Shown: positions 1 to 8,761, numbered from the stretch's first letter. The stretch is 64,000 bases of DNA from Catonella morbi ATCC 51271 (GCF_000160035.2 NZ_KI535371.1:109899-173898), one strand, 5' to 3'. Notes: a model not told the origin generated them from the sequence alone. Translations and numbers: made by a program.

Positions 1-942
1 TTCTTCGGTAAGGCTTACACCCTCGTGCATCTGCACTATGTCATCAGGATAGAACCAGGTGCCTTCCTTAAGTTCATCAGTTTCAAGCACAACCTTATCA
101 CTTCCGTCAACTTCCGCAAAAAATCCTGTCAGTATAGAGGAAGAGGCCGACCAAGGCTGACTTTTATAAAAGGTGATATTTTTAAGCTTAAGCCCTACTT
201 CCTCAAAAGCTTCTCTCTTGGCACTTTCTTCCAGAGTTTCCCCTATCTCCGTAAAACCTGCTACAAGGGCATAACGGTTATATCCCTTGTTTGCATACTT
301 GGTAAGCAGAATCCTTCCCCTGTGTATAATGCCGACTATAACTCCCGGACAGATTTTAGGGTAAATCATATTACCGCAATTAGAGCATTTAATCATACGC
401 TCTTTACTGTCAAGCATTGTTTTCTGCCCACATCTGCCACAATATTTGTTATCCCTGTACCAGGTATAAAGCTGCCAGGCGGTTATAACAGCAAAGGAAA
501 TATTAAGTGGCTTGAGGGAGCGAAACTTAAGAGCAGGCAGATAATAAAACCTCTCATCCTCAGTCTTGCCCGAATTATCATTGGTATAGTATTTTTCAGA
601 TTTAAGATAGCTATAGTCAAGCAAGTTTTTTTCAAACAGCTTATCATCTGCCAAAAGGAAAAAATCCTGTTCCCTGTCATCAATTTTCATTTTAAAAAGG
701 TAGATGAGCTTATTTGGGCTTATTCCTATATTATCGATGATTTCCTTAAATGTAGGAAGGCTCCAGAATATTTCTTCGCTTCCTGCCTTGCCGGGAATAG
801 CATTTTCAAGGCTTTTTATGTTTCCTCTTGCGTGGCAGAGCAGCTCATTATTATAAAAATATAATATAAAACTATTGTCAGCCGGCTTTGCATCCGGTTT
901 GTAACTATTATCATAACTGTTATTTAAAAGATCCTGTATCAT
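1..942 (-). CDS. nudC: NAD+ diphosphatase NudC (Nudix), 3' end cut off by window edge
   Basis: Translating the minus strand from the ATG at 942 (preceded by GAGAGGAAATAA) gives an open frame to the window edge, 314 codons without a stop. A zinc-ribbon is visible as CGRCG and CSNCG about 18 residues apart, followed by a Nudix box beginning GFTEIGETLEESAKREAFEE and then SQPW, the NudC-type signature after the box. NudC hydrolyses NAD(H) to NMN(H) and AMP and, in some bacteria, removes NAD caps from RNA; that role is known for the family and not shown here. The protein is nearly complete: usual length is 260-310 aa. It stands alone, divergent from the leuA-type gene. Confidence 0.9.
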   Translation of the reverse strand, partial: MIQDLLNNSYDNSYKPDAKPADNSFILYFYNNELLCHARGNIKSLENAIPGKAGSEEIFWSLPTFKEIIDNIGISPNKLIYLFKMKIDDREQDFFLLADDKLFEKNLLDYSYLKSEKYYTNDNSGKTEDERFYYLPALKFRSLKPLNISFAVITAWQLYTWYRDNKYCGRCGQKTMLDSKERMIKCSNCGNMIYPKICPGVIVGIIHRGRILLTKYANKGYNRYALVAGFTEIGETLEESAKREAFEEVGLKLKNITFYKSQPWSASSSILTGFFAEVDGSDKVVLETDELKEGTWFYPDDIVQMHEGVSLTEE

Positions 943-978
943 TTATTTCCTCTCCGGTAAGTTGATGAATTATTATAT

Positions 979-1012
979 GATGTGGATGTCAAAAGTATTT
1001 GACACTTGTATC
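979..1012. promoter_or_regulatory. Inverted repeat TGTCAAA-AGTA-TTTGACA upstream of nudC
   Basis: Positions 987-1004 form a perfect 7-bp inverted repeat with a 4-bp centre. The flank GATGTGG recurs with close variants at 4811-4837, 9027-9042 and 9449-9468, each time upstream of a minus-strand gene. On the minus strand it reads TTGACATCCACATCATATAAT. It could be an operator, part of a promoter, or a dispersed repeat. The rest of 943-1275 holds the leuA control region and one half-copy of the CCAATTATT repeat near 1030. Confidence 0.5.
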
Positions 1013-1160
1013 ATTATATCACTTATTAAAATAATGTATATCCCCAATTATTTACAAAATCCCCGGTAATTATGGTAAGAAAGCTAAAGATTTAAAACTC
1101 CGATTATTCATTCCCGAGTTGTAGCCCCCTTATGTTGCTGAATATTATCTTATAACTCTG

Positions 1161-1252
1161 ATTAAAATATATCAATTAAATAGTTAAATAATTACCCATT
1201 GTAAAAAATAGAAAATGTGATATATTAAAATATATCAACTATTTTGTATAAT
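1161..1252 (+). promoter_or_regulatory. Promoter with two 15-bp direct repeats, probable AraC-type operator
   Basis: ATTAAAATATATCAA occurs perfectly at 1161-1175 and again at 1224-1238, start-to-start distance 63 bp, close to six helical turns. A consensus TATAAT lies at 1247-1252 and the -35 position (1224-1229) falls inside the second repeat and has a poor -35 match. Start of transcription would be near 1259, with the ATG at 1276. Direct repeats overlapping a weak -35 are the usual arrangement for an AraC-family activator; the downstream gene itself carries an AraC-type domain, so autoregulation is a reasonable inference. Confidence 0.55.
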
Positions 1253-1275
1253 TTTAATGGAGCAATGGAGAAAAT

Positions 1276-3273
1276 ATGGATAATTACAATAAGTATCAGA
1301 GAAATTATTTTATGCCTAAGAAGCCTACTTATGACTGGGTTAAAAAAGAATATATAGACAAGCCTCCGGTATGGTGTTCGGTTGACCTTAGGGATGGTAA
1401 TCAGGCTCTTATAGAACCGATGAGTCTGGAGGAAAAGCTGGAGTTTTTTAAAATGCTTGTATCCATAGGATTTAAGGAGATAGAAGTGGGATTTCCAGCT
1501 GCTTCTGAGACAGAGTATAATTTTATGCGTGCACTCATTGAGAGAAATCTCATCCCTCCTGATGTAACGGTTCAGGTACTTACCCAGGCGAGGGAGCATA
1601 TTATTAAGAGGACTTTTGAGGCGGTAAAGGGTGCTCCGCATGCGGTCATCCATGTGTACAATTCTACATCTGTAGCACAGAGAGAGCAGGTATTTGCAAA
1701 GGACAAAGAGGAAGTTAAACAGATTGCTGTAAACGGAGCCAAGCTGCTTAAAAAGCTTGCTGAAGAAACAGACGGGAACTTCTCTTTTGAATATTCTCCT
1801 GAAAGTTTTACCGGAACTGAGGTAGAATATGCCCTGGAGGTGGTAAATGCGGTCATAGATGTCTGGGAGCCTGATAAGGATAACAAGGTAATTATCAATC
1901 TTCCGGCTACTGTGGAGCTTTCCCTGCCTCATGTTTTTGCTACACAGATAGAATATCTTCATAAAAATATGAATCGCAGAGAAGGAGTAATTCTCAGCCT
2001 TCATCCGCATAATGACAGGGGTACGGGAGTTGCGATAGCGGAGCTTGGGCTTTTAGCCGGGGCGAACAGAATAGAGGGAACTCTTTTTGGCAATGGGGAG
2101 CGTACCGGAAATGTGGATATAATCACACTTGCTATGAATATGTATTCGCATGGAATAGATCCTAAGCTTGATTTTTCAAAATTAAATGAGATAAAAGAGG
2201 TATATGAGAGGCTTACAGGGATGGAAGTTTCACTCAGACAGCCTTATGCCGGAGAACTTGTATTTACGGCATTTTCAGGTTCTCATCAGGATGCTATATC
2301 TAAGGGCTTTGCATACAGAGAAAAACATAAAATGGATAAGTGGACTGTACCTTATCTACCTATTGATCCAAAAGATGTGGGAAGAAGCTATGACGGAGAT
2401 GTTATCCGCATCAACAGCCAGTCCGGCAAGGGCGGAGTAAGCTACATCTTAAAGACGAATTACGGAATTGAAGTTCCTAAGAATATGCAGGAAGAACTCG
2501 GCTACACGGTTAAGTCGGTTTCTGACCATGAGCATGCTGAACTGTCTGCTAAGAGGATTTATGATATTTTTGTAGATAAATATGTAAACAATAATGAGGT
2601 ATTCTATGTCAGTAATGCAGAATTCGTACAGGGTGGGGGCTTCCTTTCGACTGTAAGTATTCATCATAACGGTAAGGAGCATTTGGTAAAGGCAAACGGA
2701 AACGGACGTCTGGATGCGGTTGCCAATGCCCTGAGGCAGTATTTCGGAACGGACTATGAGCTTTCGGATTATGAGGAGCATGCTCTTACAGGCGGTTCGA
2801 CATCTAAGGCTGTTACCTTTGTGGGGATTATTTATGAAAATAAAAAGTACTGGGGAGTGGGCTTTGATGAAGATATTATAAAGGCTTCGATAGATGCTCT
2901 TGTATCTGCCCTCAATCAGCCTGAAAAATTGCGTTTTATAGAGGAAAAAGAAGAGAGACTTACCAATATACTCAATATAATTCAGGAAAACTACAAGGAA
3001 GTCACCCTTGATATGCTGGCTGAAAAGACATTTCTGTCAAAACCTTATCTTTCCAAATATATCAAGGTAAAGTCGGGTTTGTCATTTGGAGATAATGTCA
3101 GGATGATAAGGCTTAAGAAAGCAAGGGCTTTCCTTCTCGGAGGCAATATGAAGGTGGAAATGATATCTGAGGCAGTGGGCTATCCTAATGTAGAGCATTT
3201 TATAAGATTGTTTAAACGGGAATACGGTAAGACACCGGCACAGTTTAGAAGTGAAGCAAATCATGGGAAGTAA
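1276..3273 (+). CDS. leuA: 2-isopropylmalate synthase with C-terminal AraC-type DNA-binding domain
   Basis: Residues 1-550 are a LeuA-type 2-isopropylmalate synthase: substrate and metal motif DLRDGNQAL near residue 37, HPHNDRG metal ligands near 243-249, GNGERTGN, and a C-terminal LeuA allosteric domain around 430-550. This enzyme condenses acetyl-CoA with 2-oxoisovalerate, the first committed step to leucine, and the allosteric domain binds leucine. Residues about 557-662 are a complete AraC/XylS double helix-turn-helix (TLDMLAEKTFLSKPYLSKYI, then MISEAVGYPNVEHFIRLFKR and YGKTPAQFR). Normal enzymes of this type are about 550-570 aa, so the extra ~105 aa explain the 665 aa length. There is no stop or frameshift at the junction. 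The start has GGAG 6 nt upstream. No other leucine gene is adjacent. The enzyme assignment is firm; that the fusion regulates transcription is inference. Confidence 0.9.
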   Translation: MDNYNKYQRNYFMPKKPTYDWVKKEYIDKPPVWCSVDLRDGNQALIEPMSLEEKLEFFKMLVSIGFKEIEVGFPAASETEYNFMRALIERNLIPPDVTVQVLTQAREHIIKRTFEAVKGAPHAVIHVYNSTSVAQREQVFAKDKEEVKQIAVNGAKLLKKLAEETDGNFSFEYSPESFTGTEVEYALEVVNAVIDVWEPDKDNKVIINLPATVELSLPHVFATQIEYLHKNMNRREGVILSLHPHNDRGTGVAIAELGLLAGANRIEGTLFGNGERTGNVDIITLAMNMYSHGIDPKLDFSKLNEIKEVYERLTGMEVSLRQPYAGELVFTAFSGSHQDAISKGFAYREKHKMDKWTVPYLPIDPKDVGRSYDGDVIRINSQSGKGGVSYILKTNYGIEVPKNMQEELGYTVKSVSDHEHAELSAKRIYDIFVDKYVNNNEVFYVSNAEFVQGGGFLSTVSIHHNGKEHLVKANGNGRLDAVANALRQYFGTDYELSDYEEHALTGGSTSKAVTFVGIIYENKKYWGVGFDEDIIKASIDALVSALNQPEKLRFIEEKEERLTNILNIIQENYKEVTLDMLAEKTFLSKPYLSKYIKVKSGLSFGDNVRMIRLKKARAFLLGGNMKVEMISEAVGYPNVEHFIRLFKREYGKTPAQFRSEANHGK

Positions 3274-3315
3274 TACCGGTAAAGCCGGCTATGATGACCG
3301 GTGATATAAGATTTC

Positions 3316-3488
3316 TTTGGTTATATTCATACCATAGGCTATAGACATATTATTCCACAGAATACAGTAGGATAAATGGTTTTTGGTCTGCGACTATGGG
3401 GTGATATGCCCAAACATCTGAAAAATATTGTGGACTTGGTATTGTGGCTTTATCGCGATATTTCATAAGATGTTTTGTGAATAATTTG
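3316..3488. repeat. ~175-bp dispersed repeat, copy 1 (MITE-like)
   Basis: This stretch aligns along its length, by eye roughly 70 percent, with the reverse complement of 55962-56131. Shared blocks include TGGGGTGATAT, AAACATCTG and AAGATGTTTTGTGAATAATT. It ends in GTGAATAATTTG, the terminal motif seen in the compact palindrome at 16503-16540. No coding capacity is apparent. It fills most of the gap after the leuA-type gene. Confidence 0.6.
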
Positions 3489-3498
3489 AGCTAAATAA

Positions 3499-3536
3499 AA
3501 AAATATCCGCACCGAGTCGATGGTGGGGATATTTTT
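3499..3536. terminator. Bidirectional hairpin terminator between convergent genes
   Basis: A 15-bp stem with one mismatch, AAAAATATCCGCACC at 3499-3513 and GGTGGGGATATTTTT at 3522-3536, closes an 8-nt loop. Tracts of A before and T after the stem allow termination in both directions, which suits the convergent leuA-type and minus-strand genes. Confidence 0.8.
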
Positions 3537-3636
3537 ATGTAGGAAATCATTCTGAAATTCTTTAATAACAAAAAATCTCACCGAGTGATATACATAGTAT
3601 TTCAGGATAGCTTATTTTACGCTGCTGTCTGCATGT

Positions 3637-3733
3637 AAAATGGCTGTTGCATTAAAGAAAAAGCTGTGAAATATAGTAAATTTTTCTTTATATATTCACT
3701 ATATTTTGCAATTCTTAATGCAACAGCCATTTT
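3637..3733. repeat. 97-bp long inverted repeat with 19-bp perfect arms
   Basis: Arms AAAATGGCTGTTGCATTAA at 3637-3655 and its exact complement at 3715-3733 flank a 59-bp A/T-rich centre, itself partly self-complementary (GAAATATAGT and ACTATATTTT). It lies just beyond the stop of the minus-strand gene at 3766 and would work as a long terminator hairpin for it, but the length suggests a small palindromic repeat element. Confidence 0.65.
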
Positions 3734-3765
3734 TGTATGTTTGCACTACAAGCGTAGTAAGAATG

Positions 3766-4233
3766 CTATTTTATAAATGACAAGGCGCCGAGGCTCAGTG
3801 TCATCATTATTATTCCTGCAAGTAAAACTCCTGCCAGTACCGCTATAGTACCTTTTTTAGCATTGATACCCAACAGACAGGCAGCCAAACTTCCTGTCCA
3901 GGCACCGGTACCGGGAAGAGGAATACCTACAAAGAGAGTGAGGGCAAGATATAAACCGAAACCTGCCTTATCCTCAAGCTTTTGTCCTGCCTTATAGCCT
4001 TTTTCAAGAAAAGCTCTAAAGGTCTTTCCTATATATGGTTTCTCCTTCCCCCAGTGAAGTATTTTCCCGGCAAAAAGAAAAATAAAAGGTACGGGAATCA
4101 TATTTCCTATGATAGAAATTCCGTAGGCTGTTAAAGGAGGAACTCCTATTGCGGTTGCAAAGGGAATGGCTCCGCGAAGCTCTACTATAGGCAGCATGGA
4201 TATAAAAAGTACCTGTAAATATTTAATAAGCAT
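3766..4233 (-). CDS. Small-multidrug-export family membrane protein (PF06695 type)
   Basis: This 155 aa protein is almost entirely hydrophobic, with about four membrane segments. It carries the two conserved motifs of the family: PIVELRGAIPFA near residue 16 and GIPLPGTGAWTGSLAA near residue 103. The family name comes from an early export assignment; substrate and mechanism are not established, and its fold is related to DedA-like proteins. The start MLIKYLQ follows AGTGAGGTTAC. It lies 11 bp downstream of the gene at 4245 on the same strand, so the two are probably one transcript ending at the hairpins around 3500-3735. Confidence 0.8.
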   Translation of the reverse strand: MLIKYLQVLFISMLPIVELRGAIPFATAIGVPPLTAYGISIIGNMIPVPFIFLFAGKILHWGKEKPYIGKTFRAFLEKGYKAGQKLEDKAGFGLYLALTLFVGIPLPGTGAWTGSLAACLLGINAKKGTIAVLAGVLLAGIIMMTLSLGALSFIK

Positions 4234-4244
4234 GTAACCTCACT

Positions 4245-4772
4245 TTATGGCAGATAAAATGCAGGGATAACAGCTTCCGCACTGCCATACATATTTTCTG
4301 CGAATAAAGCTTTGAGGTTGCTTAAGGTTTCATCAGAGTATTTTATCTTAAGCAGCTCAGCTATACAGTTGAAGGCATTTGGTGATAAGCATCTTCCCCA
4401 GGTTTCAGGGAGGTTTTCCGCATTAACGGAAGACACCATTGCAGGGGCAATAGTTATGATATCATCTGTTTCCGCATTGCAGGCAAAAATAGTTATCTGC
4501 CCGTTATCATTTGTTTTAAAAGCAAGTTCGTAGCCTGCGCCGCCATTCTTGTTTGCAAAGAATGATGAAGCATCAGCCTTTATGGCAGCAGAATTCAGCA
4601 AATTATTTTTATCTAATGAAGGGATGGATTTTACCAGTTCGATAAGTTTATTTATACTGCTCTGACTAAGGATATCTCCGCTTAATGTTTCGTTGTTTTT
4701 ATTTTCATTTAAGAACTTAATAAGAGCATCAATTTCACTTTGTGAAAGTAATGACATATTTTTTTCCGACAT
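4245..4772 (-). CDS. Unknown protein with two FliM/FliY-like LSQxEIDALI motifs
   Basis: The frame is open upstream to 4871, but ATG at 4772 (MSEKNMSLL) has GAGAGGTTTTT directly before it and is the better start, giving 175 aa. Residues 9-18 read LSQSEIDALI, closely matching the LSQxEIDALL peptide that starts FliM and FliY, where it binds CheY-P. A second, weaker version LSQSSINKLI follows at 35-44. The remaining ~130 aa are an acidic, mixed alpha/beta domain I do not recognise; FliM or FliN surface domains are not evident. No flagellar or chemotaxis gene is in the window. The upstream inverted repeat at 4816-4837 may control it. Confidence 0.7.
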   Translation of the reverse strand: MSEKNMSLLSQSEIDALIKFLNENKNNETLSGDILSQSSINKLIELVKSIPSLDKNNLLNSAAIKADASSFFANKNGGAGYELAFKTNDNGQITIFACNAETDDIITIAPAMVSSVNAENLPETWGRCLSPNAFNCIAELLKIKYSDETLSNLKALFAENMYGSAEAVIPAFYLP

Positions 4773-4815
4773 AAAAACCTCTCTTTCAATTATGATATTA
4801 GTATAAAATGATATG

Positions 4816-4837
4816 GGTATCAAAAGTATTTGACACC
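4816..4837. promoter_or_regulatory. Inverted repeat GGTATCAAA-AGTA-TTTGACACC
   Basis: A 9-bp inverted repeat with one mismatch around the same AGTA centre seen at 994-997. On the minus strand the flank reads CCCATATCATTTTATACT and leads into the gene starting at 4772. It belongs to the same recurring family as the nudC upstream element. Confidence 0.5.
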
Positions 4838-5025
4838 GACTGATACAGGAGTAATTATTTCCGTGTACCATTTCATTATACCCTCTTATAAGAAAAAAAA
4901 CAACGAAAAACTATAGTCGGTGCCGCAAATTTACGATAATGATAGCTATTATCAAAATTATCTGAAAATTATTGAGAAAATACATCAATTAACACAAATT
5001 GCACAATAAAAATACATTATTAACC

Positions 5026-5054
5026 TTTACAGAATGAAAGATAGATAGTAAAAT
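5026..5054 (+). promoter_or_regulatory. Promoter of the pyruvate:ferredoxin oxidoreductase gene
   Basis: TTTACA at 5026-5031 and TAAAAT at 5049-5054 are separated by 17 bp, giving a leader of about 90 nt before the ATG at 5151. The remainder of 4873-5025 is A/T-rich and shows no gene. Confidence 0.55.
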
Positions 5055-5150
5055 TAAAGTGTATGTTATAAAGTTTGTAACAAGTGTTTTATCACCAATG
5101 GATTGACTTTGTTGGTATTAATATCATTTAATTTTTTAAGGAGGCTATCT

Positions 5151-8100
5151 ATGGCTAGATCAATGAAAACTATGGATGGAAATACCGCTGCCGCTCACGT
5201 ATCCTATGCGTTTACGGATGTTGCAGCCATCTATCCTATTACACCTTCTTCACCTATGGCTGACTATACAGATCAGTGGGCTACACAGGGAAGAAAGAAT
5301 ATTTTCGGACATGAAGTAATTATGTCTGAGATGCAGTCAGAGGGTGGTGCAGCCGGAGCTGTGCATGGCTCATTACAGGCCGGTGCTTTAACCACTACCT
5401 ATACAGCATCTCAGGGACTTTTACTTATGCTCCCTAATATGTACAAGATTGCGGGCGAATTACTTCCTGCAGTATTCCATGTGTCAGCCCGTGCGCTTGC
5501 AAGCCACGCACTTTCTATATTTGGAGATCATTCAGATGTTTACGCCTGTCGTCAGTCAGGTTTTGCTATGCTCTGTGCAAACAGTGTACAGGAGGTTATG
5601 GATCTTGGTGCAGTTGCACATCTTAGTACAATTGAGAGCCGTGTGCCTTTCCTTCACTTCTTCGATGGTTTCAGAACTTCACACGAGATTCAGAAAATCG
5701 AGGCTTGGGATTATGATGATTTAAAAGACATGTGCAATATGGATGCTGTTGCTGCATTCAGAAATAAATCACTTAACCCTAACCGTCCATTACAGCGCGG
5801 TACAGCTCAGAACCCTGACATCTTCTTCCAGGCAAGAGAAGCGTCTAACCGTTTCTATGATGTTGTGCCTGAAGTTGTACAGAATTATATGGATAAGGTT
5901 AATGCTAAGATTGGCACTAACTACAAGCTTTTCAATTATTACGGAGCAGAGGATGCTGACAGAGTAATTATAGCTATGGGTTCAGTTTGTGAGACTATAG
6001 ATGAGACTATTGATTATATGAATGCTAATGGACACAAGGTTGGTGTTGTTAAGGTTCGTCTTTACAGACCATTCTCAGCTAAGCATCTTCTTGCTGCTCT
6101 TCCTGAGACTGTTAAAAACATCATCGTACTTGACCGTACAAAAGAACCCGGTTCTCTCGGTGAGCCTCTTTACCTTGATGTTGTGGCTTCACTTCGCGGA
6201 ACTAAGTTTGAGTCTTGCCTTGTTACCACAGGTCGTTACGGTCTTGGTTCTAAGGATACAACTCCTGCTCAGATTATTGCAGCTTATAAGAATACAGAAA
6301 AGCCAAGATTTACTATCGGTATCAAGGATGATGTAACTAATCTTTCGCTCGATATCACAGAGAACCCTGCGACAGCTCCAGAGGGAACTACTTCCTGTAA
6401 GTTCTGGGGACTTGGTGCAGACGGTACTGTTGGTGCCAACAAGAACTCTGTTAAGATTATCGGTGACCATACAGATAAATATGCACAGGCTTATTTTGAC
6501 TATGATTCAAAGAAATCAGGCGGTGTAACTATTTCTCACCTTCGTTTCGGTGATAAGAAGATTAACTCTACCTATCTTATCAATAAAGCAGATTTTGTTG
6601 CCTGTCACAATCCTTCATATATACATAAGTATGATATGGTTCAGGATATAAAGGATGGCGGTACCTTCCTGCTTAACTGTCCTTGGGATGTAAATGAGCT
6701 TTCAGAGCGTCTCCCCGGTCAGGCTAAGAAGTATATAGCTGAGCATGGCATTAAGCTTTACACAATAGATGGTATCAAGATTGGTAAGGAAATCGGTCTT
6801 GGCGGACGTATCAATACAGTGCTTCAGGCAGCTTTCTTCAAACTTGCAAATATCATCCCTATCGAGGACGCTGTAGAATATATGAAGGCAGCAGCTAAGG
6901 CTTCTTACCAGAAGAAGGGTGACGATGTTGTACAGATGAACTACAATGCCATAGATGCCGGTGTGTCCGGGGTTGTTGAAGTACAGGTTCCTGCTGACTG
7001 GAAGAATGCCACAGAAGAGGATATCTCCGAGAAGGCAGGTTCAGGTCTTAAGGATGTTGTTCACTATGTAAATACAATTCAGAATAAGATAAATGCACAG
7101 GCAGGTAATACTCTTCCTGTATCAGCTTTCGTTGAGTATGCAGATGGTACTACACCTTTAGGTTCTGCTGCATATGAGAAGAGAGGTATAGCAGTTGAAG
7201 TTCCTGTTTGGAATAAGGATACCTGTTTACAGTGTAACCTTTGCTCTTATGTATGTCCTCATGCAGCAATTCGTCCTGCTGTTATGGATGAGGAAGAGGC
7301 AGCTAAGGCTCCTGAGTCTATGAAGATGGTAGATATGAAGGGTATGCCGGGTAAGAAGTTTGCAATTACTGTTTCCGTACTTGACTGTACAGGCTGCGGT
7401 TCTTGTGTAAATGTCTGCCCTGAGGTTAAAGGAAATAAGACACTTTCACTTTCACCTCTTGATACACAGATGGTAGAACAGAAGAGTTTCGATTACGGTA
7501 GAACACTTGAGCTTCACGAAGATGTACTTGCTAAGTTCAATGCAGTTACACCAAAGGGAAGTCAGTTCAGACAGCCTTACCTTGAGTTCTCGGGCGCTTG
7601 TGCAGGCTGTGGTGAGACTCCTTATGCTAAGCTTATTACTCAGATGTTCGGTGATAGAATGCTTATTGCAAATGCTACAGGTTGTTCTTCAATCTGGGGC
7701 GGTTCTTCACCTGCCAACCCATATACAGTTGACAAGAGAGGAAGAGGTCCTGCCTGGGCTAACTCGCTTTTCGAGGACAATGCTGAGTATGGCTATGGTA
7801 TGGCACTTGGAACAGAGGCTCTTAGAATGAGAGTTATTGACAGTGCTGAGAAGCTTATGGATAAGGTAGATGGAGATACTAAGGAAATTATTCAGAAGTA
7901 TCTTGATACAAGAAAGAACTCAGGCGAGAATACTGAGGCAGCAAGAAGAATGGTTCAGGCACTTTCAGCTTGCGGTGTAGAGGCTGAGGAGAAAGACTAC
8001 ATCATAGCTAATGCTGACTTTGCCGGAAAGAAGAGCCAGTGGATCTTCGGTGGAGACGGTTGGGCTTACGATATCGGTTACGGCGGTCTTGACCACGTAC

Positions 8101-8690
8101 TTGCATCTAACAGAGATGTAAATGTATTTGTATTCGATACAGAGGTTTACTCAAATACAGGCGGACAGGCTTCTAAGTCTACTCCTACCGGTGCTATTGC
8201 ACAGTTTGCTGCAGGCGGTAAGGAAGTAAGAAAGAAGAATCTTGCTGAGATAGCTATGGGTTATGGATACATCTATGTAGCTATGGTAGCTATGGGTGCT
8301 GATTACAACCAGTGTGTTAAGGCCATAGCTGAGGCTGAGGCTTATCCTGGTCCATCACTCATTATAGGTTATGCTCCTTGTATAGCACATGGTATAAAAG
8401 GTGGCATGAGAGTTTCTATGACTCAGGAGAAGAAGGCGGTTCAGTCAGGTTACTGGAGTCTCTTCCGTTACAACCCACTTCTTGCAGAAGAAGGAAAGAA
8501 CCCATTCACCATGGATTCAAAAGAGCCTACAATCAGCTACAGAGAGTTCATTGAGACAGAGGTTCGTTACAACAGACTTCTTAGAAGCAATCCTGAGAAG
8601 GCTGAAGAATTATTCAAACGTTCCGAGGCAGAAGCTAAGTTTAGACTTGAGACCTTCAAGAGAAGAACTGTGTGGAATGTTGGGGAGTAA
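5151..8690 (+). CDS. nifJ: Pyruvate:ferredoxin (flavodoxin) oxidoreductase, single chain
   Basis: The 1179 aa product is full length for a homodimeric PFOR. It converts pyruvate and CoA to acetyl-CoA and CO2, passing electrons to ferredoxin, the central reaction of clostridial fermentation. The N-terminal domain begins MKTMDGNTAAAHVSYAFTDV with YPITPSSPM; the ferredoxin-like domain has two 4Fe-4S motifs (CLQCNLCSYVCPHAA and CTGCGSCVNVCPE) near residues 690-770; a CAGCGETPY motif and the thiamine-diphosphate site GDGWAYDIGYGGLDH lie in the C-terminal half. The frame is open to 5103 upstream, but ATG 5151 has AAGGAGG at optimal distance. Codon use looks highly expressed. It is monocistronic, followed by the toxin-like cassettes. 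Confidence 0.97.
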   Translation: MARSMKTMDGNTAAAHVSYAFTDVAAIYPITPSSPMADYTDQWATQGRKNIFGHEVIMSEMQSEGGAAGAVHGSLQAGALTTTYTASQGLLLMLPNMYKIAGELLPAVFHVSARALASHALSIFGDHSDVYACRQSGFAMLCANSVQEVMDLGAVAHLSTIESRVPFLHFFDGFRTSHEIQKIEAWDYDDLKDMCNMDAVAAFRNKSLNPNRPLQRGTAQNPDIFFQAREASNRFYDVVPEVVQNYMDKVNAKIGTNYKLFNYYGAEDADRVIIAMGSVCETIDETIDYMNANGHKVGVVKVRLYRPFSAKHLLAALPETVKNIIVLDRTKEPGSLGEPLYLDVVASLRGTKFESCLVTTGRYGLGSKDTTPAQIIAAYKNTEKPRFTIGIKDDVTNLSLDITENPATAPEGTTSCKFWGLGADGTVGANKNSVKIIGDHTDKYAQAYFDYDSKKSGGVTISHLRFGDKKINSTYLINKADFVACHNPSYIHKYDMVQDIKDGGTFLLNCPWDVNELSERLPGQAKKYIAEHGIKLYTIDGIKIGKEIGLGGRINTVLQAAFFKLANIIPIEDAVEYMKAAAKASYQKKGDDVVQMNYNAIDAGVSGVVEVQVPADWKNATEEDISEKAGSGLKDVVHYVNTIQNKINAQAGNTLPVSAFVEYADGTTPLGSAAYEKRGIAVEVPVWNKDTCLQCNLCSYVCPHAAIRPAVMDEEEAAKAPESMKMVDMKGMPGKKFAITVSVLDCTGCGSCVNVCPEVKGNKTLSLSPLDTQMVEQKSFDYGRTLELHEDVLAKFNAVTPKGSQFRQPYLEFSGACAGCGETPYAKLITQMFGDRMLIANATGCSSIWGGSSPANPYTVDKRGRGPAWANSLFEDNAEYGYGMALGTEALRMRVIDSAEKLMDKVDGDTKEIIQKYLDTRKNSGENTEAARRMVQALSACGVEAEEKDYIIANADFAGKKSQWIFGGDGWAYDIGYGGLDHVLASNRDVNVFVFDTEVYSNTGGQASKSTPTGAIAQFAAGGKEVRKKNLAEIAMGYGYIYVAMVAMGADYNQCVKAIAEAEAYPGPSLIIGYAPCIAHGIKGGMRVSMTQEKKAVQSGYWSLFRYNPLLAEEGKNPFTMDSKEPTISYREFIETEVRYNRLLRSNPEKAEELFKRSEAEAKFRLETFKRRTVWNVGE

Positions 8691-8731
8691 TGTGAAGGTG
8701 AATATGAAGCGGCTATTTAGCTTACATTTAC

Positions 8732-8761
8732 TTGACAGATACAGCCTTGATAGTGTAAAAT
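8732..8761 (+). promoter_or_regulatory. Antisense RNA promoter, cassette 1
   Basis: TTGACA at 8732-8737 and TAAAAT at 8756-8761, 18 bp apart, point towards the 3' end of the peptide gene on the other strand. An RNA from about 8768 would run through the terminator stem at 8793-8824 and could stop there or read on across the peptide gene. Both ends of the RNA are unproven. Confidence 0.6.

Noticed and set aside
25..864. Long open frame on the plus strand at the left end
   Set aside because: It is the antisense shadow of nudC: the minus strand carries a zinc ribbon and Nudix box with a good ribosome site, while the plus frame has none and reads as low-quality protein.
1020..1275. T-box or leucine leader before the leuA-type gene
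   Set aside because: No conserved T-box segment, terminator pair or leucine-rich leader peptide is visible; the promoter lies only about 17 nt from the start codon.
1225..2010. 261 aa open frame antisense to the leuA-type gene
   Set aside because: No ribosome site, unlikely composition, and fully covered by a strongly conserved gene on the other strand.
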